A stretch of DNA of 29,454 nucleotides. It comes from a virus. Under the pieces are notes generated by a model. That model saw only the letters and a list, made by a program, of their open reading frames with translations. It was not told the origin of the DNA and did no database searches. Position 1 is the first letter of the stretch. Each line of letters starts with the position of its first letter. Made by a program: the position numbers and the translations under genes. Positions 22,986-29,454 of the stretch are shown in pieces. The stretch covers positions 1-29,454 of the IMG/VR virus record IMGVR_UViG_3300021247_000085. One strand, given 5' to 3'.

Positions 22986-25291
22986 TGACGATAAAGGTTA
23001 CATATAACGTTACTGATGTTTACATGAGCCAATCGGTCTCTCCTGTTTACATCACTGTTTCATATAGCGATGGAGGTGCATCGGGAGGAGGTGTATGGGG
23101 GTCTATCACAGGGACTTTGAGCAATCAGACCGATCTTCAGAACGCATTGAACGCAAAGTTCGATGACCCGACAGGCACAACTTCGCAATATTTAAGAGGT
23201 GATGGGTCTTTGGCTACGTTTCCTGCTTTGACTGGTTATGTGCCATATACAGGGGCAACTACTAATGTTGACTTAGGCGAATACAAAATAAAAGCAGGTC
23301 AGGTAACGCTTGATACTTCACCGACAGGAACGGCTGCGGTAGGTACGATAAGGTGGAACGATACTACTGGCACTTCAGAGACTACTTTGAAGGGTGGCAA
23401 CGTTATTTTAAAGAATGGCGTTGATTTGGTGGCAAGGGTGGTGAATAAGGTTACACCAAATACTACATTGACAAAAGCAGCGTATCAAGCGGTAAGGATA
23501 TCTGGAGCTCAGGGTCAGAGATTAGCCGTAGCTTATGCACAGGCAAACAATGACGCAAATAGCGCAGATACAATAGGTCTGGTTACGGAAACAATCGCTA
23601 CCAATCAGGAAGGTTTCATCATGACTATGGGAAGTCTGGAGGGCATCAATACGACAGGGTCATTACAAGGCGAAACTTGGGCAGATGGTGATGTGCTTTA
23701 TTTATCTCCAACTACGGCAGGGGCATTGACTAATATCAAGCCTACTGCGGTTACAGGGCATATAGTGGTGATTGGATATGTTGAGTATGCTCATGCGAAT
23801 AATGGCAAGATTTATGTGAAGGTCATGAATGGGTGGGAATTAGGAGAATTACATGACGTTGATGTTATTGGAGCAGCAAATAATGATGGTATATTTCTAA
23901 ATACCAGTACTGGACTTTGGGAACATAAAAGCATAGCCACAGTTCTTGGATACACTCCAGAACAGCCTTTAACGTTCAATTCTCCGCTTTCAAGGTCTGT
24001 CAATGCTGTAAGTATTCCACAGGCAACAGGGTCAGTAAACGGCTTTCTTTCGGCTACTGATTGGACTACATTTAACAATAAGCAAAACGCTTTAGGTTTC
24101 ACTCCTGCCAATGCTGCGACTACGTTAACGATTAATGGTGTTACATACGATTTGTCTGCTAATCGGTCGTGGACAATTGCAGCAGGGATAAGCGGTAGTG
24201 GTGCAGCAGGACAGGTAACATATTGGACTGGTGCAAGTGCGGTGAGTGGTTCGAATAATCTGTTTTGGGATAATGCACAAGGTAGGTTAGGTATTGGGAC
24301 TAATGCGCCTGCAGCTGATTTAGATATAAGTAAATCAGTTGGTTCTGGCGGTATAGTTTTTGGGAGGCTAACAAATACAAACGCTTCGGGGGAATCAGGT
24401 ATAGTAGTAAGAAATGACGTTTTAGAATTTGGAGCAATAGAAATATATGGCTCAACATTTGTAAATACAAGTTTAAGAAATAGGGCAAGTTTTACATCTT
24501 CGGGAGCAAATGGTTTTTCAGTTAATTTATACAACAACTCTTCTACTGCTAACTTTTCAATTTTTAGGACAATATCAGTAACAGAATGTTTGCGGGTATT
24601 TAATTCAACTGGTAATCTTTTATTACAAAACGGAGGCACATTCTCCGATGGTGGTCAGAGGTTGCAGGTAATAGGCGACACCCTCCTTCGTGGTTCGGGT
24701 GCTACATCAGCCACAACTGCGCTGACGGTGCAGAATAGCGATAGCACTAATTTGTTGAGGGTTAGGAATGACGGCGCTTTGTTGTTTAGCAATGGTTCTG
24801 ACCTTCAAATATATAGCCAACAAAATAGCGCAAGAAGTTCAGGCATAGGTTCAGGATTTGCTTTTCAAAGTTCATTAGGTTCAGGTTTCGCTGGACCTGA
24901 TTTTAGATTTTTTAATGGTTTTGCAAGTTCAGTAATAACATCAGGTGCAAGAGTAGGGATATTAGTTAATAGCATAGGTTTTCAGCCAACAAGCGGAACT
25001 GCTACATACACGATTTTGCAATTAGAGAGTTTAATCAACCAAACAGGCGGTGCAAACGGAATCACAAGAGGCTTATACATTAACCCTACTTTGACTGCTG
25101 CTGCTGATTTTAGGGCGATTGAAGTTAGTGCAGGGGTAACAGTATTAGCGCCATCAGTAACAGCGAGGGCATCATTGAGAATTCCAAGCGGTACTGCACC
25201 AACAAGTCCTGTTGACGGTGATATTTGGTTTGACGGAACTAACATACAAATGAGAATCGGAGGGGTAACAAAGACATTCACATTAATATAA
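22985..25291 (+). CDS. Tail fibre protein, first
   Basis: 768 residues, rich in Thr, Ser, Gly and Asn and low in charge, typical of long trimeric fibres. An N-terminal anchor (about 1-50) is followed by a Gly-rich hinge (GGASGGGVWGS), a YLRGDGSLATFPALTGYVPY stretch and a long middle with GLVTETIATNQEGFIMTMGS. Then come beta-repeat regions with TFNSPLSRSVNAVSIPQA and LGIGTNAPAADLDIS, and a C-terminal RIPSGTAPTSPVDGDIWFDG segment. No intramolecular chaperone (Peptidase_S74) is visible at the C-terminus. It probably binds a host surface glycan or capsule. The opposite-strand frame within this gene is a shadow. Confidence 0.85.
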   Translation: MTIKVTYNVTDVYMSQSVSPVYITVSYSDGGASGGGVWGSITGTLSNQTDLQNALNAKFDDPTGTTSQYLRGDGSLATFPALTGYVPYTGATTNVDLGEYKIKAGQVTLDTSPTGTAAVGTIRWNDTTGTSETTLKGGNVILKNGVDLVARVVNKVTPNTTLTKAAYQAVRISGAQGQRLAVAYAQANNDANSADTIGLVTETIATNQEGFIMTMGSLEGINTTGSLQGETWADGDVLYLSPTTAGALTNIKPTAVTGHIVVIGYVEYAHANNGKIYVKVMNGWELGELHDVDVIGAANNDGIFLNTSTGLWEHKSIATVLGYTPEQPLTFNSPLSRSVNAVSIPQATGSVNGFLSATDWTTFNNKQNALGFTPANAATTLTINGVTYDLSANRSWTIAAGISGSGAAGQVTYWTGASAVSGSNNLFWDNAQGRLGIGTNAPAADLDISKSVGSGGIVFGRLTNTNASGESGIVVRNDVLEFGAIEIYGSTFVNTSLRNRASFTSSGANGFSVNLYNNSSTANFSIFRTISVTECLRVFNSTGNLLLQNGGTFSDGGQRLQVIGDTLLRGSGATSATTALTVQNSDSTNLLRVRNDGALLFSNGSDLQIYSQQNSARSSGIGSGFAFQSSLGSGFAGPDFRFFNGFASSVITSGARVGILVNSIGFQPTSGTATYTILQLESLINQTGGANGITRGLYINPTLTAAADFRAIEVSAGVTVLAPSVTARASLRIPSGTAPTSPVDGDIWFDGTNIQMRIGGVTKTFTLI

Positions 25292-25296
25292 ACAAT

Positions 25297-25596
25297 ATGA
25301 TAAACAAAATCCAGCCTATCACTATTTCTTATGTAGCAGGCTCACCGAAAACAGCAGAATGGTTCGAAATCTACTCTTCTTTTGACAATCTCGACAACGC
25401 TGCGAATTTGCAATGGTCATTGAGAGAGAACGCTCAAGATGCAGATGGCAACGACTACGCAGGAAACGTAATCCAATCAGGCGCATTGGCTTGTGAGAAT
25501 CAAGACTACGCAGATTGGTCAACAGACCCAAATGCAAATGCTTGGATAATTGATTGGGCAGCAACACAGCTTAACATCACTTTGATTCCTGCATGA
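25297..25596 (+). CDS. Small hypothetical protein between fibre genes
   Basis: 99 residues, acidic, with many Asn, Asp and Ala. It opens MINKIQPITISYVAGSPKTA and has NLQWSLRENAQDADGNDYAG in the middle, ending WIIDWAATQLNITLIPA. A mixed beta-and-helix pattern with a Trp-rich C-terminal helix is seen. It lies between two fibre genes and overlaps the second by four bases (ATGA), so coupled translation and a role in fibre assembly, as chaperone or adaptor, are likely by context. I do not recognise the family. Confidence 0.7.
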   Translation: MINKIQPITISYVAGSPKTAEWFEIYSSFDNLDNAANLQWSLRENAQDADGNDYAGNVIQSGALACENQDYADWSTDPNANAWIIDWAATQLNITLIPA

Positions 25597-28334
25597 GGAT
25601 AAATAAATCTCTTATTGCTTATACGCCAACGACAGGGGCAGGGAGTGGTACAGTTACATCAGTAGCTTTAACCGCTCCAACAGGCTTTACTGTCACAGGC
25701 TCACCTATAACATCAAGTGGAACACTTGCTTTGTCCTTCGCAACAGGGTACGGCATCCCTCCGCTTATGACAGGCAACGCAGGGCGGTTCCTAACCACCA
25801 ATGGCACTACAATGTCATGGGTGAATATCGCAGGGACTGACATAACAGGAGCAGCACTAACTGAGACGGATGATACCAACGTAACAATGACGCTCGGTGG
25901 CACTCCTTCAACTGCTTTGCTACGATCCGTCTCAATGACGCTCGGATGGGCAGGGCAACTTGCTGTCTCTCGTGGTGGTACTGGTGCTGCTACCTTAACT
26001 GGGGTCCTCATTGGGAATGGTACAAGTGCAATTACAGCAGTTGTTGGTGGCCCGAATCAAATCCTTCGTGTCAATGGTACTGCGACTGGGTATGAGTTCT
26101 ACTCAGCTACCTTCCTAACCAATCCAATGACGCTAAATGGTGACATGATAGCGCAGATTGCGGGTGTTCCAGGCAGGATTGCAGGTCCGACTCCTGCGAC
26201 AAAGCACTTTCTTACTTCCACAGGCACAGGGTCGGCAGCCAATACACCAACTTGGCAAACGCTATCAGCTGCTGACATAACTGGATCTGCTCTTACAAGA
26301 ACTAATGATACAAACGTAACCATAACTCTCGGTGGCTCTGCATCAACTGCTTTGCTTAACGCTGCATCCCTTACAATGGGATGGACAGGTCAATTATCGG
26401 CAGGGCGTGGAGGCACAGGCACAAGCGGAGTGAGTGGTGTAATGTTCGGTAACTTAACTGCCCCTGTGACTGGCATTACAGGCATAGGCGGTCAGATTCT
26501 AAGGATTAACCCAAGTACGTTAGCCTACGAGTTTTGGAGTGCTACATACATGGATAACCCAATGACAAGTCTTGGGGATATTATCTATGGCAACGCAGCA
26601 GGTGCGCCATTGAGATTAGGAGCCAATACCACTGCCAACAATATGTACTTGCGCTCTGTGTCATCAGGCTCTCCTGCTTGGGCATCAATTCAAGGAGGTG
26701 ATATAGTTGGCGCTGCATTGACTGAAACCGATGACACAAATGTCACTATGACTCTCGGAGGTACGCCATCTAATGCGCTCCTTCGTTCGGTTTCAATGAC
26801 TTTAGGTTGGACAGGGCAGTTAGCAGTCGGCAGAGGAGGTAGCGGGGCATCTACTTTAACAGGTGTTTTAATCGGAAATGGAACTTCAGCATTTACAGGG
26901 GTGGCAGGAACGGCTAACCAAATGCTGCGGAGAAATAGTGCAAATACTGCGTATGAGTTCTTTACGCCATTATTCCCGACTGGTAGCGGTACAACTAACT
27001 ACGTTGCAAAGTGGACACCATCAGGTGCAGTTTTAGGAGATAGTCAGATTTTAGACAATGGAACGAATGTAGGAATAGGTATTTCACCATCTCATAAACT
27101 TGATGTAAACGGAACTATTGCATTATCAGGTACGGCTTTTGCAGTAAAATCATCTACTTATAATGTTATTTATGATGGTGGTGGTTCTGCGACATTAACT
27201 TTAGGGGATGCAACTACTCCACTAAATGCTTATGATAATACTTCTCACTCATTTAGAAATAGAGGCGGAGGAGTTGGTTTTGCAGTTATAAATGCAACAG
27301 GGTTAGGCGTAGGTATTTCACCATCTCACAAACTTGATGTAAACGGAAACATAGGTTTAGCAGGTAAAATATTTGCAGGATTTGGTGGTATATTTCATGC
27401 TATTTACGACCAGAATGCTAATCAAGCTATAACTATTGGGGATAGTTCAAATCCGAATACATATTACGCTCAAACAAATCATGTATTTACAGACAGACCT
27501 GGAACAACTACATTCGGTACTTTTTCATCAGCAGGATTAGTTTTATCAACAGGTCGTTTACAGTTGCCATCAGCGAATTATTTAACTTATGGCGGTGTTT
27601 ATGGTGTTAATATACCATCCATAACAGGTACAAGCGGCACAGGTGCTTTCTTGTCATTCCATCCATCGGGAAGCAGTTCGGGGGAGAGAATGAGGCTTTC
27701 TGATAATGGGCAACTGCGTTTGAATGGTTATACTTCTACTACATCGTTCACAGGTATAGTACAAGGATATTTAGCGTTTACAAGTGGAGGGAATATTATC
27801 ACAACAGCAACTCCGGGCGGTGTATCAGGAACACAGAATTACCTTGCAAAATTTGATAGCACAGGCATAGCAGTCGGTAATAGCCGAATCGTTGACGATG
27901 GCGCAAACTTTCTATTTAATGGTGCATCATCTGTTGTGACAGGATTAAATCTTGTAGGAAGCATATCTGCGACCGATTCTGGTGGTGGGGTGACTATATT
28001 ACGCAGGTCAGCAGTACCTTCTGCAAGTGATTCATTGGGTATTATTGATGCTTGGGGTATTACTACTGGCTCAACTTACGTTTGGGGAGGGGGAATAGAG
28101 ATAAGAGCATCACAAGCATGGAATAGCACATCGGCAGGAACAGAAATAGCCATAGCCACCACTCCTGACAATACTACAAGTGCAACAGATATGTTTGTTT
28201 TCCTAAATAATGGCGCAGTTAGGTTCATTGGCAGGACATCAAATCCGTTAAGTCCAGTTGCAGGGACAATGTATTACAACTCCTCTGCAAATAATATGAG
28301 ATATTATAATGGTACTTCATGGATAACTTTTTAA
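25593..28334 (+). CDS. Tail fibre protein, second, with three long repeats
   Basis: 913 residues, Thr/Ser/Gly/Ala-rich. The N-terminal part has GSGTVTSVALTAPTGFTVTG and a segment with SSGTLALSFATGYG, a common opening in Bacteroidota phage fibres. Three copies of about 90-98 residues start at residues 83, 228 and 370. Each contains T-x-x-DTNVTxTLGG, a SMTLGW-like strand, a GQL-x-x-x-RGG turn and an ExF/YEF ending. Two shorter units share SPSHKLDVNG with near-identical DNA. The C-terminal part ends NNMRYYNGTSWITF. The repeats probably stack along a trimeric shaft, with the tip for receptor binding at the end. No S74 autocleavage domain is visible. Confidence 0.85.
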   Translation: MRINKSLIAYTPTTGAGSGTVTSVALTAPTGFTVTGSPITSSGTLALSFATGYGIPPLMTGNAGRFLTTNGTTMSWVNIAGTDITGAALTETDDTNVTMTLGGTPSTALLRSVSMTLGWAGQLAVSRGGTGAATLTGVLIGNGTSAITAVVGGPNQILRVNGTATGYEFYSATFLTNPMTLNGDMIAQIAGVPGRIAGPTPATKHFLTSTGTGSAANTPTWQTLSAADITGSALTRTNDTNVTITLGGSASTALLNAASLTMGWTGQLSAGRGGTGTSGVSGVMFGNLTAPVTGITGIGGQILRINPSTLAYEFWSATYMDNPMTSLGDIIYGNAAGAPLRLGANTTANNMYLRSVSSGSPAWASIQGGDIVGAALTETDDTNVTMTLGGTPSNALLRSVSMTLGWTGQLAVGRGGSGASTLTGVLIGNGTSAFTGVAGTANQMLRRNSANTAYEFFTPLFPTGSGTTNYVAKWTPSGAVLGDSQILDNGTNVGIGISPSHKLDVNGTIALSGTAFAVKSSTYNVIYDGGGSATLTLGDATTPLNAYDNTSHSFRNRGGGVGFAVINATGLGVGISPSHKLDVNGNIGLAGKIFAGFGGIFHAIYDQNANQAITIGDSSNPNTYYAQTNHVFTDRPGTTTFGTFSSAGLVLSTGRLQLPSANYLTYGGVYGVNIPSITGTSGTGAFLSFHPSGSSSGERMRLSDNGQLRLNGYTSTTSFTGIVQGYLAFTSGGNIITTATPGGVSGTQNYLAKFDSTGIAVGNSRIVDDGANFLFNGASSVVTGLNLVGSISATDSGGGVTILRRSAVPSASDSLGIIDAWGITTGSTYVWGGGIEIRASQAWNSTSAGTEIAIATTPDNTTSATDMFVFLNNGAVRFIGRTSNPLSPVAGTMYYNSSANNMRYYNGTSWITF
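25839..26969 (+). repeat. Three diverged tandem protein repeats within the second fibre
   Basis: Copies span 25839-26132, 26274-26567 and 26700-26969, with offsets of 435 and 426 bases. Each encodes a unit with DTNVTxTLGG and RGGxG turns. The DNA has diverged much more than the protein, so the duplication is old and kept by selection on structure. Confidence 0.75.
27078..27348 (+). repeat. Pair of 37-base near-identical direct repeats within the second fibre
   Basis: Copies at 27078-27114 and 27312-27348 differ at one base (T/C) over 37 bases and encode GISPSHKLDVNG in the same frame. The offset is 234 bases, or 78 codons. This marks a recent duplication or gene conversion, unlike the older repeats upstream. 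Confidence 0.8.
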
Positions 28335-28339
28335 ATTTG
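28332..28339 (+). promoter_or_regulatory. Possible -7 promoter element before the lysis-type genes
   Basis: TAAATTTG matches TAnnTTTG and overlaps the stop of the second fibre gene. Transcription would begin near 28346, nine bases before the ATG at 28355. No -33 box is visible. It may drive the end genes separately from the tail operon. Confidence 0.3.
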
Positions 28340-28354
28340 TATAAATTCTAAATT

Positions 28355-28735
28355 ATGAACTACAAACAACTGATTGAAACTATGCAGTTAATTGCTGCGA
28401 ATGTTGGTAACCAAGAAACAAAAGTGCAGAAGAAACTTGTCAAGATTCACGCTAAACTCAAGACATACTATGAGGAATACTCTGAGGCTTTGGGTGACTT
28501 AAAACTTGATCATGCATCTACAGATGACAAGGGGAATGTGATTATGAATGAGAAAGGGGAGTATAGCTTTACTAAAGATGCCATGAAGAAACTAAATGCT
28601 GACATTAAAGTACTACTTGACAAAGAATTTGATTTCAAGGTTATTGAGGTAGTAAATCCTGAAGGACTTGAAATTCACACATATTTAAAAGATTTCGTAA
28701 AAGGTGTAAAGTTTAAAGAAGAAGACGATGAATGA
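28355..28735 (+). CDS. Helical hypothetical protein downstream of the fibres
   Basis: 126 residues. Helices (KQLIETMQLIAANVGNQETK, KLVKIHAKLKTYYEEYSEAL) are followed by a beta hairpin with DDKGNVIMNEKGEYSFTKDA, then LNADIKVLLDKEFDFKV and an acidic end KFKEEDDE. It is cytoplasmic by composition. The pattern of a helix pair, a GNVIxxEKGEYSFT hairpin and a KEFDFKVIEV strand is a frequent but uncharacterised phage family near tail fibre and lysis genes. It overlaps the next gene by eight bases. The function is unknown. Confidence 0.7.
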   Translation: MNYKQLIETMQLIAANVGNQETKVQKKLVKIHAKLKTYYEEYSEALGDLKLDHASTDDKGNVIMNEKGEYSFTKDAMKKLNADIKVLLDKEFDFKVIEVVNPEGLEIHTYLKDFVKGVKFKEEDDE

Positions 28736-28940
28736 TCTCCAGTTTATAGCAGACAGGCTTGAGGCTATTGATAGTAAATTCGATGAGAAACTTGATAAGA
28801 TACTTGTGCAGACAACCAAAACAAATGGTAGGGTATCAGGCTTAGAGGACTGGAAGAGAGGCGTAATGAAGTCTATATGGTGGTTTATGGGTATTGTCGG
28901 AGCAATAATTGCTTTATTAATTCAAAAGTATATATTATGA
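28728..28940 (+). CDS. XhlA-like small membrane protein, possible holin partner
   Basis: 70 residues. An amphipathic helix with DRLEAIDSKFDEKLDKI precedes TNGRVSGLEDWKRGVMKS, then a membrane segment at about 49-67 (IWWFMGIVGAIIALLI). The TNGRVSGLE-W motif followed by one C-terminal membrane helix is the layout of the XhlA hemolysin-like family, found next to holins in phage lysis cassettes. It likely assists in membrane permeabilisation. The stop overlaps the ATG of the next membrane protein gene by three bases. Confidence 0.7.
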   Translation: MNDLQFIADRLEAIDSKFDEKLDKILVQTTKTNGRVSGLEDWKRGVMKSIWWFMGIVGAIIALLIQKYIL

Positions 28941-29167
28941 GTAATTTTCTTTCTTTAAACAAGCGTGATGCCATCAATGGTATCATTGTTGCATTTTTGT
29001 CTGCTGCTCTTGCTGGTACAATTGCTGCTCTTGAAGTAGGTGCTTTGCCATCTATTGAAGATCTTAAATCTGATGCTATCTTCGGTCTCAAGGCTGCTGC
29101 TGCTTATTTACTTAAAAACATATTTTCAAATAATGAGGGTATTTTTGGTTATACTGATTCTAAGTAG
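28937..29167 (+). CDS. Small membrane protein, holin candidate
   Basis: 76 residues from the ATG at 28937; an earlier start at 28877 lies within the upstream gene and gives a poor N-terminus. A hydrophobic Ala-rich helix lies at about 13-33 (NGIIVAFLSAALAGTIAAL), then a polar loop (LPSIEDLKSDAI) and a second Ala-rich helix at about 47-63 (FGLKAAAAYLLKNIF). Two helices and a small size suit a holin or holin-like pore protein. The gene overlaps the next lipoprotein gene by 35 bases. The identity is by position and topology only. Confidence 0.65.
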   Translation: MSNFLSLNKRDAINGIIVAFLSAALAGTIAALEVGALPSIEDLKSDAIFGLKAAAAYLLKNIFSNNEGIFGYTDSK

Positions 29168-29454
29168 TTGCAACCCTGTCAAACAAGTACTGAAAAAACC
29201 AGCCTATTTTAACGTAATTAAGGATTCTGTTCTTAAAGGGGGGTATTGTGTAAACGATACCTCTTTTCTTTATATTACAGACACTTTAGAAACTACTGAT
29301 ACTTTGTATGAGGTTATGACAGATACTTTGCAATTAAAAGATACTACTATTTTATGGGATGTAAAATATAGGACAATAACCAATACCCGAATAATTAGGG
29401 ATAGCATTAAATCTGTTGTTATAGATTCCTCTATGGCATCTGTGTTACGAAAAG
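29133..29454 (+). CDS. Lipoprotein, spanin candidate, cut by the window end
   Basis: An open frame from ATG 29133 runs off the window with 107 codons and no stop. The start MRVFLVILILSSC gives a very short signal with lipobox LSSC, with the lipidated cysteine at residue 13. The body is rich in Thr and Asp with three TDTL units (about residues 48-70), then beta-like stretches (TILWDVKYRT, ITNTRIIRDS). Lipoproteins with such Asp-Thr repeats beside holin genes are frequent in Bacteroidota phages and may act as outer-membrane spanins. Its start lies within the upstream gene in another frame, like Rz/Rz1 pairs. The C-terminus and the presence of a membrane helix cannot be judged. Confidence 0.6.
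   Translation, partial: MRVFLVILILSSCNPVKQVLKKPAYFNVIKDSVLKGGYCVNDTSFLYITDTLETTDTLYEVMTDTLQLKDTTILWDVKYRTITNTRIIRDSIKSVVIDSSMASVLRK

Noticed and set aside
23812-24639. 275-codon open frame on the minus strand within the first fibre gene
   Set aside because: The reverse of a Thr/Ser/Ala-rich fibre gene easily lacks stops; the translation is Pro/Leu/Val-rich without motifs.
1-29454. Search for tRNA genes, integrase, repressor, insertion sequences and CRISPR arrays
   Set aside because: No cloverleaf, recombinase motif, transposase or spaced repeat array was found by reading; tools could still find weak cases.

Overview
The window is a 29.5-kb piece of a tailed phage or prophage (siphovirus type) of a Bacteroidota host. 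Every gene I support lies on the + strand. Genes are tightly packed, with many 1-25 base overlaps such as ATGA and TAATG. Start codons mostly lack purine-rich Shine-Dalgarno sequences. Several intergenic sites match the Bacteroidota -7 promoter element TAnnTTTG. The VirE-type primase-helicase and the fibre style also fit Bacteroidota phages. No integrase, repressor, tRNA or CRISPR array is visible, so lifestyle cannot be judged here.

Layout. (1) Positions 1-2945: a recombination and DNA-metabolism block with the C-terminus of a RecT-like annealase, a long helical protein of unknown function, a compact RecE-like exonuclease, small membrane proteins, an SSB-like protein with a DLPF tail, and two unknown small proteins. 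(2) Positions 2946-3064: a candidate small structured RNA, with nested hairpins, a predicted pseudoknot and an intrinsic terminator, ending three bases before the helicase start codon. (3) Positions 3068-7342: a low-GC replication block with an SF2 helicase, a VirE/BT4734-type primase-helicase, an iteron-rich non-coding stretch that may be the replication origin, and a VRR-NUC nuclease. (4) Positions 7373-13800: packaging and head genes, namely small and large terminase, portal, head morphogenesis protein, a HAD-prohead protease fusion and the HK97-type major capsid protein, closed by a strong terminator. (5) Positions 13805-15284: an accessory pair, a SAM methyltransferase and a GT-B glycosyltransferase. 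(6) Positions 15269-28334: head-tail joining proteins, tail tube, tail chaperones joined by a -1 frameshift on an A9 run, a tape measure, a large tail-tip protein, a second tube-like protein and two long fibres. (7) Positions 28355 to the end: a helical protein, two small membrane proteins and a lipoprotein cut by the window edge, probably the start of the lysis cassette.

How it fits together: RecT/RecE/SSB would anneal and process phage DNA ends. The helicase and primase-helicase would copy DNA from the iteron region. The terminase would package it into protease-matured HK97 heads. The tail genes build a flexible tail with repetitive fibres. The methyltransferase and glycosyltransferase may decorate virion proteins. 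The most novel-looking element is the structured RNA at 2960-3064. The next most interesting are the iteron region at 6711-6965 and the HAD-protease fusion at 11412-12578.
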